Part shown: positions 15,508-24,143 of the stretch, piece after piece
Position numbering within the stretch: position 1 is the first letter of the stretch
How the letters are laid out: every line of letters starts with the position of its first letter
Made by a program: the position numbers and the translations under genes
The notes under the pieces: model-generated
Databases searched by the model: none
Told to the model about the DNA's origin: nothing
Seen by the model: the letters and a program-made list of their open reading frames with translations, nothing else
Source: Streptomyces sp. AC550_RSS872
GTDB taxonomy: Bacteria; Actinomycetota; Actinomycetes; Streptomycetales; Streptomycetaceae
Assembly: GCF_019049285.1 (NCBI RefSeq)
Contig: NZ_JAGMUL010000149.1
Span: 1-43,842 of the forward strand
Direction of reading: 5' to 3'
Length of the DNA stretch: 43,842 nucleotides

Positions 15508-16457
15508 TCAGCCCACCTGGATGCGGGAGCCGTTCTCTGCCAGCCAGGCGTCGAAGCCCCTGAGCGCCGGGTTGATCTCGCGGAGCCGGTCCAGGTCGCG
15601 GGCGCCGGTGAACTCCTGGTCGAAGTCGCCGTAGTACTGGAACATGTTGGCGATCTCGTCGCCCGCGGGTACGCCGAGGCCGCGGAAGACGCCGTAGGGC
15701 ACCGACTGGAAGCGCACCGGCTCGCCGATCGCCGCACCGAGCTTCTCCGCGTACTGGGCGCCGGTCAGGTGGTCGCCGCCAGGCTGACGGTGTGACCGAT
15801 GAACCGCTCTCCGTTCTCGAGGATGGCGCGGGCCGTGCGGCCGATGTCGTCGACGTCGACGCCGGCCAGTAGCTTGCCGTCCTCCAGCGGCAGGGTCAGC
15901 GTGAGCACGCCGCCCTCGGCGCGCTTGGGGCCCATCATGGACAAAAAGCCCTGGAAGAAGAACGTGGTGTTCAGGAAGGTGGTCGGCACTCCGGCCTGCC
16001 GGAAAAGCTCGTTGGCCTCGCCCTTGGCATCGAAGTGCGGCACGTTGCACTTGTCCTGAAGGACGGGCATCCGCTCGTCCTCCAGCGGCAGCAGCTCGCG
16101 GGGGTCCTCCAGCGTCGACCAAACGACGTGCCGCAACCCGGCGGCCTTGGCGATCCGGACCAGGACCTCGATCTCCTGCGTCTCCTTGGCTGCCGAGCCG
16201 TGCGCCCAGAAGTTGGTGACGAGGAACGCGCCGTACGCGCCCCCGAACGCCTCGCGCACGGACGGCTCGTCGCAGAAGTCCGCCCGCACGACCTCAGCAC
16301 CGAGCTCGGCCAGCTCCTTGGCCGCCGGGGAGTCGGGATTCCGGGTCAGCGCACGCACCGTGAAGCCCGATTCCGGATCGGCCAGGATCGCCCGTGCGGC
16401 ACCGCCGCCCTGCGCACCCGTGGCTCCGGCGACCGCGATGACCTGCTTGTCACTCAT
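15508..16457 (-). pseudogene. NmrA-family NAD(P)-binding protein, frameshifted
   Basis: An NmrA/atypical-SDR protein, a family that binds NAD(P) and acts as redox sensor or reductase. The N-terminus IAVAGATGAQGGGAARAIL holds the GxxGxxG nucleotide loop; VVRADFCDEPSVREAF, VVWSTLEDP and VPTTFLNTTFFFQGF follow in order. After HTVSLA the frame breaks near 15774-15782: it terminates as AATT, whereas the next frame gives GDHLTGAQYAEKLGAAIGEPV and continues to the natural end DAWLAENGSRIQVG. One missing G in a GGCGG run explains it, either a real mutation or a sequencing error. The N-terminal product would be 230 aa. The ATG at 16457 has GGGAGC seven bases upstream. Adjacent to the MarR regulator. 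Confidence 0.8.
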
Positions 16458-16496
16458 GACAGCTGCTCCCGTGCCGGGTGAGACACGCCAACGGCT

Positions 16497-16538
16497 GTTG
16501 ACACATCAACTGAAACACAGGGTAGTTGACGTGACAAC
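16497..16538 (-). promoter_or_regulatory. paired operator-like sites upstream of NmrA gene
   Basis: GTTGACACATCAAC (16497-16510) is a 5-4-5 palindrome, one base different from the site at 14833. A second, weaker dyad GTTGACGTGACAAC lies at 16525-16538. Two sites 28 bp apart, close to three helical turns, fit cooperative binding by a dimeric regulator such as the nearby MarR protein. Confidence 0.5.
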
Positions 16539-16540
16539 TT

Positions 16541-18007
16541 CTATCGCGCGGAATCGGCCACGTGCCGTGCCGGCAACGGCGGGATGGTGCCCGTCACCGC
16601 GAGGTCCCGGTACCACAGGGCGCTGTCCTTCAACGTACGGCGCTGGGTCTCGTAGTCGACGTGGACGATGCCGAAGCGCTTCGAATACCCGTAACCCCAC
16701 TCGAAGTTGTCCATCAGCGACCACACGAAGTAGCCGCGCAGATCGACGCCGGAGGTCAGGGCGCGGTGGGCGGCGACGAGGTGGCGGCGGAGGTAGTCGA
16801 CCCGCTCGGGGTCGTGGACGGCGTACGTCCCGTCGGCGCGGGCGGTGACATGGTCGTCGAAGGCCGCTCCGTTCTCGGTGATGACCAGGGGCTGGCCCGG
16901 GAACCGGGTGTGCAGGTCCAGGAGGAGCTCCTCGAGACCGTCGGGGTCGATGTTCCAGCCCATGGCGGTGTGCGGGCCCGGCTGCTCGACGAACTCGACC
17001 TGGGGCGAGCCGGGCCAGGGGGAGCCGCCCATGTCCTTGTGGCCGTCGTTGTTCTGACGCGCTGTCGCACCGTCCCAGAGGCGGACGGCGGTGGTGGCGT
17101 AGTAGTTGACACCGAGCAGATCCAGGGGCTGGTGGATCTGGGCGAGGTCGCCGTCCTGGACGAACGCCCAGTCGGTGACCGCGGCGGTGTCCTCGATGAG
17201 GTCCGCCGGATAGCGGCCGCGCAGCAAGGGGTCGGTGAAGGAGCGGTTGGCCAGCGCGTCGATGCGACGCACGGCCTCCTTCCCACCCTCACCCTGGCCC
17301 CGCAGGACGTGGAAGTTGAGCGTGATGGAGTACTGCGGATCGTTGCTGGTGACCGCCCTGAGCTGCTGCACCGCAAGGCCGTGGGCGAGGTTGAGGTGGT
17401 GGACCGCGGTCAGCGCCGCGGCGCCGTCGGTGCGGCCGGGGGCGTGTGCTCCGGCTCCGTAGCCGAGGTAGGCGGAGCACCACGGTTCGTTCAGGGTCGT
17501 CCAGACCGTGACGCGGTCGCCGAGCGCCTCGCCGACGATACGGGCGTAGTCGGCGAAGGCGTGGGCGGTGGCGCGGTTCGTCCAGCCGCCGGCGTCTTCG
17601 AGGGCCTGGGGCAGGTCCCAGTGGTAAAGGGTCGCCACCGGCGCGATGCCCCGGTCGAGTAGGCCGTCGACCAGGCGACTGTAGAAGTCCAGCCCCTTGG
17701 GGTTGGCCGGGCCACGGCCGGTCGGCTGGATGCGCGGCCAGGCGATGGAGAAGCGGTACGCCCGCAGGCCCAGGGACGCCATGAGGTCGAGGTCGTCTTC
17801 GAGCCGGTGGTAGTGGTCGGCGGCGACGTCGCCGGTGTCGCCGTTCCAAGTCTTGCCGGGGGTCCGGGAGAAGGTGTCCCAGATCGAAGGGCCGCGCCCG
17901 TCTTCGGTGGCGGCGCCTTCGATCTGGTAGGAGGCGGTCGCGGAGCCCAGGACGAAGTGGGCGGGGAACGACAGGGGCTGGGCGGGGTCGTTCGGGAAAG
18001 TCGGCAT
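16541..18007 (-). CDS. GH1 beta-glucosidase
   Basis: A 488-aa cytoplasmic family-1 glycosidase, the usual length, with no signal peptide. The N-terminal signature reads FVLGSATASYQIEGA. The acid/base Glu is at about 174 in TLNEPW and the nucleophile Glu at about 378 in LVITENG. The C-terminal FVWSLMDNFEWGYGYSKRFG is the aglycone/glycone-binding end. It would hydrolyse beta-glucosides such as cellobiose after uptake. The promoter region 125 nt upstream holds a perfect LacI-type palindrome, and a LacI regulator is encoded just beyond on the same strand, so substrate-induced control is likely. No sugar transporter sits beside it. Confidence 0.93.
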   Translation of the reverse strand: MPTFPNDPAQPLSFPAHFVLGSATASYQIEGAATEDGRGPSIWDTFSRTPGKTWNGDTGDVAADHYHRLEDDLDLMASLGLRAYRFSIAWPRIQPTGRGPANPKGLDFYSRLVDGLLDRGIAPVATLYHWDLPQALEDAGGWTNRATAHAFADYARIVGEALGDRVTVWTTLNEPWCSAYLGYGAGAHAPGRTDGAAALTAVHHLNLAHGLAVQQLRAVTSNDPQYSITLNFHVLRGQGEGGKEAVRRIDALANRSFTDPLLRGRYPADLIEDTAAVTDWAFVQDGDLAQIHQPLDLLGVNYYATTAVRLWDGATARQNNDGHKDMGGSPWPGSPQVEFVEQPGPHTAMGWNIDPDGLEELLLDLHTRFPGQPLVITENGAAFDDHVTARADGTYAVHDPERVDYLRRHLVAAHRALTSGVDLRGYFVWSLMDNFEWGYGYSKRFGIVHVDYETQRRTLKDSALWYRDLAVTGTIPPLPARHVADSAR

Positions 18008-18131
18008 ACGGGTCTCTCTGACTCTCTGAAGGTCTCGACTGACGGGCCGGGTCCTGACGGACCGGACGGGTCGGCGGCCGTGGGACCGTCGCTCAACCCT
18101 TTGTCGGCCCTCCCACCCAGAACTACGGTGA

Positions 18132-18153
18132 TGTTAACGTTAACAACTGTCAA
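18132..18153 (-). promoter_or_regulatory. LacI-type operator and -35 element of the GH1 gene
   Basis: TGTTAACGTTAACA at 18132-18145 is a perfect 14-bp palindrome with a central CG, the form bound by LacI-family proteins. On the minus strand a TTGACA hexamer (18148-18153) lies two bases upstream of it, so the operator would sit between -35 and -10. The probable ligand-binding partner is the LacI protein at 18454-19470. Confidence 0.65.
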
Positions 18154-18237
18154 GGTCCTCGCCGGACGAACCTCTTCCCCGACCGTCCTCGCCCTCGCCC
18201 GTCCGCTCGCCCGCTCCCCGCCCCGGAGTGCGCCCGT

Positions 18238-18439
18238 GCCGAGGTTCGTCAACCCCGTTCGGTCACCCGTCGTTCGCGTACCGACCCGGGCTCCCTGTCC
18301 GCCACTGCCGCGACCTGGTGAACTGGCGGACGCTGGGGCTCGTGGTGCACCGGCCGTCGCAGGTGTCATCGAGCGGCTGGACGTCCGGACGGCCTCTGGG
18401 CCGCACGGCCCCCGCCTGCTGACCTTCCTGCGCCTTTGA
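18238..18439 (+). pseudogene. N-terminal relic of a GH43 glycosidase
   Basis: Fragments in different frames match the start of GH43 beta-xylosidase/arabinosidase-type proteins: RFVNPVRS, then AYRPGLPVRHCRDLVNWRTLG and LVVHRPSQV, which is the 'pG.PV.hSrDLvnW..iGhvl.RpsQ' strand of the family. After a one-base shift near 18363 it continues as IERLDV. The rest of the gene is gone and the relic stops at 18439, 15 nt before the LacI gene's end. It is not translatable as one product. It suggests that this LacI/GH1 locus once included a xylan- or arabinan-acting enzyme. Confidence 0.55.
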
Positions 18440-18453
18440 AGCGGCGCCGCGCC

Positions 18454-19470
18454 TCAGGGCTCCAAGCGGGGCGCGGCGGTGCTGCGTCGTACGACGAGTT
18501 CCGGTGTGATCTTCTGGCGTTCAGCGGCGTCTCCGCCCAGCATCCGCACGAGCAGCTCGATGGCGCTGCTGCCCACGTGGGCGAAGTCCTGGCGGACGGT
18601 GGTCAGGGCGGGCACGAGGTAGCCCGCGCCCTTCATGTCGTCGAACCCGACGAGGGACACGTCCCGCGGCACCTTCACGCCTCGCTCCGCGAAGGCGGCC
18701 AGTACGCCCATCGCCATCTGGTCGTTGCCCGCGAAGACGGCGGTCGGCAAGCCGGTGTCGGCCGTGCAGAGCTGGTGGGCGAGGCGGAATCCGCTCTCCG
18801 CGCTGAAGTTCCCTTCGAGCAAGGGGCCCTGCGCTCCCGCGGTGGCGAGTTCGGCCTGCCAGCCGTCGACGCGGGCCCGGGCGTCGAAGGTGCGCAAGGC
18901 ACCGGTCAGATGGGCGATGTGCCGGTGCCCGAGGCCGAGGAGGTGCCGGACCGCGAGCCGGGCGCCGAGTTCCTGGTCGACCTCGACGAAGCTCAGCTCG
19001 GGGTGGGGCACGCTGCCGGACATCACCACGGCCACCGGCACTTCGAGGACGAGGCCGGACAGCGCCTCCACGGCGACGGGATTGTCGGCGACGACCGCGA
19101 TCGCCTCGACCGACTGATCGGTGAGCCGTTGCAGCGTCTCCACGAGGTCACCGGTGGTGCTCTCACCCTGCCGACTCGCCAGACTCACCCAGTAACCGGC
19201 CTGCTTGGCGGCCGTCTCCACGCCGAGGAGGATGCGGGGCAGCTCGAACAGCTCCGACCCGACGATCACCACACCGATCGTCGAGGAGCGACGGCTCTTG
19301 AGTGCCCTGGCCACGCTGTTGCGACGGTAGCCGAGCTTCTGGATAGCGGCCTCGACGCGGGCCCGGGTCTCCGGCCGCACCGACGGGTGTCCGTTGACCA
19401 CCCTGGAGACGGTGATGTGCGAGACGCCGGCCTCCCGCGCCACGTCCATCATTCCCGGTGGCCGGTTCAT
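18454..19470 (-). CDS. LacI-family transcriptional regulator
   Basis: A 338-aa repressor. The N-terminal helix-turn-helix and hinge read MMDVAREAGVSHITVSRVVNG and RARVEAAIQKLGYRRN. The periplasmic-binding-like sensor domain follows, with STIGVVIVGS, DNPVAVEALSG, HRHIAHLTG, FAGNDQMAMG and VSLVGFDDM. The ATG at 19470 (MNRPPGM) follows GAGGGACGAG. The frame is open far upstream, but that part is a different, frameshifted ORF. The operator at 18132 before the GH1 gene is its likely target; the sugar ligand cannot be read. Confidence 0.92.
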   Translation of the reverse strand: MNRPPGMMDVAREAGVSHITVSRVVNGHPSVRPETRARVEAAIQKLGYRRNSVARALKSRRSSTIGVVIVGSELFELPRILLGVETAAKQAGYWVSLASRQGESTTGDLVETLQRLTDQSVEAIAVVADNPVAVEALSGLVLEVPVAVVMSGSVPHPELSFVEVDQELGARLAVRHLLGLGHRHIAHLTGALRTFDARARVDGWQAELATAGAQGPLLEGNFSAESGFRLAHQLCTADTGLPTAVFAGNDQMAMGVLAAFAERGVKVPRDVSLVGFDDMKGAGYLVPALTTVRQDFAHVGSSAIELLVRMLGGDAAERQKITPELVVRRSTAAPRLEP

Positions 19471-19471
19471 C

Positions 19472-19866
19472 TCACTCGTCCCTCTGCCCTCGACCCCAGC
19501 ACGTGGCCCTGCCTCCAAGGCCGATACTGCCACAGGCCTCGGTGCCGGATCCCCGTACGAGGTTGGCGTGGTACAGGCCGGCTCCTTCCGTGCAGGACCG
19601 GTCGAGGTTGAACAGCACGACCATGCCGCCCACGACCGGAGAAGGGCCGTACGGACATCGGCGACCGCTTTCAGCCGGTCCTGAGCGGCCACGCTCGCCC
19701 CACCGAGATCATGGTCGACCGCCACCCCCGGCACGACGACCAGCACCGCCCCCAGAGCGGCCGGCCCCACTGTTCCGGCCAGCACGACCGCGAGGGCGCG
19801 ACGCACGGCCGCCCACGCGCGCCGTGCCCCACTCCCGCGGTCCGACTCCCCCGTATCCATGGGCAT
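19472..19866 (-). pseudogene. frameshifted ORF with one hydrophobic segment, unknown
   Basis: The frame begins around MDTGESDRGSGARRAW, has a hydrophobic segment (ALAVVLAGTVGPAALGAVLV) and continues to VADVRTALL. A one-base deletion near 19628 then shifts the sensible reading to PVVGGMVVLFNLDRSCTEG and YHANLVRGSGTEAC, ending at a TGA one base before the LacI start codon. The two halves join well in composition, so a damaged gene for a membrane-anchored or secreted protein of about 130 aa is likely. I do not recognise the family. Bases 19867-19960 to the next gene show no feature. Confidence 0.3.
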
Positions 19867-19960
19867 GGGAGCCCAGGCGCCGCTCCCCCGTCCGGTTCGG
19901 GCGCGCCGGTTACTGGACCAGGGGCCGCCACCCCGGGGTGCCGCTGACAGTCCTGTCCGC

Positions 19961-20149
19961 TCAACAGCAGCGGCTGTGCGAGCGGGTCTCCTGGTGGAAG
20001 GTGCGCAGCACCTGGAATTCCCGGCGGGTCGGTACCGGGGCGAGGGGGTGGTGGCGTCGGTGCCGCTCGCAGTAGCGGTCGTACGCGGACTCTCCGGTCA
20101 GCTCGCGCAGATACCAGCGCACGGCGCGCATCCAGCGCCGGGTGTTCAC
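19961..20149 (-). CDS. YbdD/YjiX-family small protein
   Basis: A 62-aa protein: VNTRRWMRAVRWYLRELTGE, then SAYDRYCERHRRHHP and PVPTRREFQVLRTFHQE, ending RCC. The YDRYxxHxxxxHP pattern and the position directly after cstA identify the small partner that accompanies CstA/BtsT-type pyruvate or peptide transporters in many bacteria. In E. coli the homologue is needed for transport activity. The GTG start at 20149 overlaps the cstA stop (GTGA); an ATG at 20131 is possible. Confidence 0.85.
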   Translation of the reverse strand: MNTRRWMRAVRWYLRELTGESAYDRYCERHRRHHPLAPVPTRREFQVLRTFHQETRSHSRCC

Positions 20150-22284
20150 GAGCGGGCTCCGACCAGTGGTTCGGCGGGGTGGCCGGGTGCGTCGATGCGG
20201 GACTCGACGTACGGGGCCTCGGTCGTCGGCAGCGGAACGGGGGACCGTACGGCGCGTACGCAGACCACCGCCGCGTTGCCGATCACGACGGCGACCAGCA
20301 GCAGGAAGAGGGCGATGAGGACGCCGTCGACGGTGGAGTTGGTGACCACTGTGTGCATGTCGGCGGCTGTCTTGGCGGGGGCGAGGATGCGGCCGGCTTC
20401 CAGGGCGTCGGCGTAGTGGTCCCGTTGGGCGAAGAAGCCGATCTTGGGGTCGGCGGAGAAGATCTTCTGCCAGCCGGCGGTGAAGGTGATCGCGGTGACC
20501 CAGGCCAGGGGGACGCCGGTGACCCAGGCCCAGCGCAGCCGTCCGGACTTGACGAGGACGGTGGTGCAGACGGTGAGGGCGATGGCGGCGAGCAGTTGGT
20601 TGGCGATGCCGAAGAGCGGAAAGAGCTGGTTGATTCCACCGAGCGGGTCGGTGGCCCCGGTGTGGAGGAAGTAGCCCCAGGCGGCGACGACCAGGCCGCT
20701 GCACAGCCAGATCCCGGGCGTCCAGTTGACCCGGCCGAGCGGCTTCCACACGTTGCCGAGCATGTCCTGGAGCATGAAGCGGCCGACCCGGGTGCCGGCG
20801 TCCACCGTGGTCAGGATGAACAGTGCCTCGAACATGATCGCGAAGTGGTACCAGAAGGCCTTCATCGCGGTGCCGCCGAGAACGTCGGAGAAGATCTCCG
20901 ACATGCCGACCGCGAGGGTCGGGGCGCCACCGGAGCGGGCGATCAGGGTCTGTTCCTGTACGGCGTGCGCGGCGTGGGCCAGTTGGTCGGGGGTGATGGT
21001 GAAGCCGAGACCGGCAACGGCCTGGGACGCCGACTGGGCCGTCGTGCCGAGGAGGCCGGCGGGTGCGTTCATGGCGTAGTAGAGGCCGGGTTCGAGGGTG
21101 GCGGCGGCGATCAGGGCCATGATCGCGACGAACGACTCCATCAGCATGGCGCCGTAGCCGATCATCCGGACCTGGGACTCCTTCTGGATCAGCTTCGGTG
21201 TCGTACCGGAGGCGACCAGGGCGTGGAAGCCGGACAGCGCGCCGCAGGCGATGGTGATGAACAGGAAGGGGAAGAGGGAGCCGGCGAAGACCGGGCCGGT
21301 GCCCGAGGTCGCGAACCCGGTGACCGCGTCCGCCCTCAGCTCCGGTGCGGCGACCACGACGCCGATCGCGAGCATCGCGATGGTGCCGATCTTCATGAAG
21401 GTGGAGAGGTAGTCGCGCGGGGCCAGCAGCATCCACACGGGCAGTACGGAGGCGACGAAGCCGTAGCCGATCAGGCAGAAGACGAGTGCGGTCGGGCTGA
21501 GCGTGAAGGCGTCGGCCAGCGAGGACTCCTGGATCCAGCGCCCGCCGACGATGGCGAGGAGCAGCAGTGCCACCCCGATGACGCTGGCCTCGACGACCCG
21601 GCCGGGACGGATGCGGTGCATCCAGAACCCCATGAACAGGGCGATCGGGATGGTCATGGCGACCGAGAAAGTGCCCCACGGGGAGTGTGCGAGCGCGTTG
21701 ACCACGACCAGGGCCAGCACTCCGAGCAGGATGATCATGATGGCGAACACCGCGACCAGGGCGGCAGCCCCGCCCGCCCGGCCGATCTCCTCCCGGGCCA
21801 TCTGCCCCAGCGACTTGCCGTCCCGGCGCATCGACAGGAACAGCACCACCATGTCCTGCACCGCCCCGGCGAAGATCACCCCGGCCACGATCCACAGCGT
21901 GCCGGGCAGATAGCCCATCTGGGCGGCCAGGACCGGTCCGACCAGCGGGCCGGCGCCGGCGATGGCGGCGAAGTGATGGCCGAGCAGCACCCGGCGGTCG
22001 GTCGGCTGGAAGTCGACGCCGTCCTCCAGCCGTTCGGCCGGGGTGGCCCGGCGGTCGTCCGGTTCGAGCACCCGGCGGGCGACGAACCGCGCGTAGAAGC
22101 GGTAGGCGATGGCGTACGAGCCGAGCGCGGCGATCACCAGCCAGACCGCGGAGATCCGCTCGCCCCGGGCCAGCGCGAGCACGCCCCAGGCGACCGCGCC
22201 GAGCAGGGAGACAGCGGTCCACAGCAGAATGGACTTCGCGGACTTTCGTGGCTTTTCGGGCGCGTCAGGGATGGTTTCCGGCAT
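20146..22284 (-). CDS. cstA: carbon starvation protein A, pyruvate/peptide transporter
   Basis: A 712-aa polytopic membrane protein of the CstA family, transporters for pyruvate and/or peptides under carbon limitation. It has an N-terminal tail, a first helix (ILLWTAVSLLGAVAWGVLAL) and the highly conserved stretch LGHHFAAIAGAGPLVGPVLAAQ, followed by WIVAGVIFAGAVQDMVVLF. Later motifs include GALSGFHALVASGTTPKLI and the C-terminal FPLFGIANQLLAAIALTV. About 16-18 spans are expected. The ATG at 22284 has GAGGAG upstream. It is coupled to the YbdD-like gene and divergent from an SSS symporter, with palindromic sites in between. Confidence 0.95.
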   Translation of the reverse strand: MPETIPDAPEKPRKSAKSILLWTAVSLLGAVAWGVLALARGERISAVWLVIAALGSYAIAYRFYARFVARRVLEPDDRRATPAERLEDGVDFQPTDRRVLLGHHFAAIAGAGPLVGPVLAAQMGYLPGTLWIVAGVIFAGAVQDMVVLFLSMRRDGKSLGQMAREEIGRAGGAAALVAVFAIMIILLGVLALVVVNALAHSPWGTFSVAMTIPIALFMGFWMHRIRPGRVVEASVIGVALLLLAIVGGRWIQESSLADAFTLSPTALVFCLIGYGFVASVLPVWMLLAPRDYLSTFMKIGTIAMLAIGVVVAAPELRADAVTGFATSGTGPVFAGSLFPFLFITIACGALSGFHALVASGTTPKLIQKESQVRMIGYGAMLMESFVAIMALIAAATLEPGLYYAMNAPAGLLGTTAQSASQAVAGLGFTITPDQLAHAAHAVQEQTLIARSGGAPTLAVGMSEIFSDVLGGTAMKAFWYHFAIMFEALFILTTVDAGTRVGRFMLQDMLGNVWKPLGRVNWTPGIWLCSGLVVAAWGYFLHTGATDPLGGINQLFPLFGIANQLLAAIALTVCTTVLVKSGRLRWAWVTGVPLAWVTAITFTAGWQKIFSADPKIGFFAQRDHYADALEAGRILAPAKTAADMHTVVTNSTVDGVLIALFLLLVAVVIGNAAVVCVRAVRSPVPLPTTEAPYVESRIDAPGHPAEPLVGARS

Positions 22285-22468
22285 GGCGGCTCCTCACCTC
22301 TACGGGTGTGTACATGAACGTGGATCGTGAATCGGCGAAACGTGGACCGTGATCAGCGATGTCCCGACGCGGGTGCGAGAAGCGGTGCGGCGACGGCGAC
22401 ACGCCGTAGCCGGTCATGCCCGGTTCGTGCCATGACCTGCGCTCCTCTCCCGCTCACTGTCGGTCTGT

Positions 22469-22568
22469 GCAAGAGTTGCCGGACGCCCGGAACCGGTTGA
22501 CACCGAGTTTCCAGAAGTTTTCCCGCCGGTTCCGTGTCCTCCGTTCCGGCCACCCGCGCAACTCTTGC
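22469..22568. promoter_or_regulatory. twin GCAAnnnTTGC palindromes between cstA and the SSS symporter
   Basis: GCAAGAGTTGC at 22469-22479 and GCAACTCTTGC at 22558-22568 are each 4-3-4 palindromes and are exact inverse copies of one another, 89 bp apart (start to start). A TTGACA at 22497-22502 lies between them. They sit in the 317-nt gap between the two divergent transporter genes, so one regulator could control both. The rest of the gap shows nothing else recognised. Confidence 0.5.
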
Positions 22569-22601
22569 GCGAGGGATCAGGCACACCAAGGACGGTGACC
22601 C

Positions 22602-24143
22602 ATGGCCGACGGCACCATGACCGCGACGTTCCTCGTCGTGATCGGCGGAGCCTCGCTGCTCGCCGTCACCGCACGGCGACTGCGTCCGAGCGACCGGCTG
22701 CCGTCCCTGGAGGGCTGGGCGCTGGCCGACCGCGGCCTGGGTCCGGTGTGGACCTGGTTCCTGCTGGGCGGCACGATCTTCACCGCGTACACCTTCACCG
22801 CCGTACCGGGTCTGGCGTACGGCAACGGCGCGGCCGCCTTCTTCGCCGTGCCGTACACGGTGATCATCTGTCCGCTGGCCTTCGTGCTGCTCGGCCGCCT
22901 GTGGGCCGTGGCCCGCACCCACGGCTATGTCACCGTCGCCGACTTCGTGCGCGGACGGTACGGGTCGCCGTCGCTGGCGCTGGTCGTCGCGCTCACCGGG
23001 ATCCTGGCGACGATGCCGTATCTGGCCCTCCAACTGCTCGGCATACGAGCCGTGTTGACGGCCGGCGGGGTGTATCCGCGCGGAGCTGCCGGGGACCTGG
23101 TGATGGTGGCGCTGTTCGCGGGGCTCGCGGTGGCCACGTACCGGCACGGGCTGCGGGCACCCGCCGTCATCTCGGCGCTCAAGGCGGCGGCCGTCTTCGT
23201 GTCGCTCACCGCGGTGACCTGGCTGGTGCTGGCGCGGCTCGGCGGCCCCGGTGCCGTCTTCGACGGAGCGGCCCGACGGCTCGGCAGTCCCGCCCTGCTG
23301 CTGACTCCGGCCCAACAGCCCGCGTACGCCACCCTCGCGCTCGGCTCCGCGCTCGCCCTGCTGATGTATCCGCATGTGCTGACCGCCGGGTTCGCCGCCG
23401 ACGGGCCACGGACCCTGCGCAAGGTCTCGGTGGCGCTGCCCGCCTGGACCGGGCTGCTCGCCCTCTTCGGGTTCCTCGGCGTCGCGGCGCTCGCGGCCGG
23501 GGTGCGGGCGCCGGAAGGCGGGGCCGAGGCGGCCGTGCCGATGCTGGTCGACCGGCTGATGCCCGGGCCGCTGGCCGGGCTGGTGTTCGGCGCGATCATC
23601 GTCGGGGCGCTGGTCCCGGCGGCCGTGATGTCGATCGCTGCCGCGACCAGCTTCGTACGCAATGTGTACGTCGAGTACGTGCACCCGACGGCCACGCCCA
23701 AGCGGCAGGTCCGTATCGCCAAGGCCGTCTCGCTGACCGCGAAGGCCGGGGCGGTCGCGTTCGTCTTCGGGCTGCGCGACCAGGACGCGATCAACCTCCA
23801 GCTGCTCGGCGGGGTCTGGATCCTCCAGATCTTCCCGGCCGTCGCCGTCGGTCTGTACACCGGGCGGCTGCATCCGAGGGCGCTGCTCGCCGGGTGGGGC
23901 GTGGGCATGCTGGCCGGGACCTACCTCGTCGTCCACGAGGGGTTCTCCTCCATCGTGACCGTCGGCTTCGGTCCGCTCGACGTCTACGCCGGCCTCGCCG
24001 CTCTGCTGCTCAACCTGACCGTCGCGGTGGCCGGCACCGCCGTACTCGAACGTATCGGCGTCCCGCGCGGTGCTGATCTGACCGACCTGCCGTCCCGCCT
24101 GACCCTCAGGCGGCGCCCGGAGACGGGAGCGAACCAGCCGTGA
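22602..24143 (+). CDS. SSS-family sodium:solute (monocarboxylate) symporter
   Basis: A 513-aa membrane protein with about 13 spans, of the sodium:solute symporter family (MctP/ActP-like). Visible are the N-terminal FLVVIGGASLLAV helix, WALADRGLGPVWTWFLLGGTIF with TAYTF (start of the substrate pathway), YVTVADFVRGRYGSPSLAL, and LVFGAIIVGALVPAAVMSIAAA with TSFVRNVY, the sodium-site helix and following loop typical of SSS proteins. Substrate is probably a short-chain monocarboxylate (pyruvate, lactate, acetate), in line with the divergent cstA; this is inferred. The ATG at 22602 has a weak GGACGGTG upstream. Its stop overlaps the sigma-factor gene as GTGA. Confidence 0.88.
   Translation: MADGTMTATFLVVIGGASLLAVTARRLRPSDRLPSLEGWALADRGLGPVWTWFLLGGTIFTAYTFTAVPGLAYGNGAAAFFAVPYTVIICPLAFVLLGRLWAVARTHGYVTVADFVRGRYGSPSLALVVALTGILATMPYLALQLLGIRAVLTAGGVYPRGAAGDLVMVALFAGLAVATYRHGLRAPAVISALKAAAVFVSLTAVTWLVLARLGGPGAVFDGAARRLGSPALLLTPAQQPAYATLALGSALALLMYPHVLTAGFAADGPRTLRKVSVALPAWTGLLALFGFLGVAALAAGVRAPEGGAEAAVPMLVDRLMPGPLAGLVFGAIIVGALVPAAVMSIAAATSFVRNVYVEYVHPTATPKRQVRIAKAVSLTAKAGAVAFVFGLRDQDAINLQLLGGVWILQIFPAVAVGLYTGRLHPRALLAGWGVGMLAGTYLVVHEGFSSIVTVGFGPLDVYAGLAALLLNLTVAVAGTAVLERIGVPRGADLTDLPSRLTLRRRPETGANQP

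Noticed and set aside
20179..22317. 712-codon plus-strand frame opposite cstA
   Set aside because: Mirror frame of the cstA gene with no recognisable domain or ribosome site.
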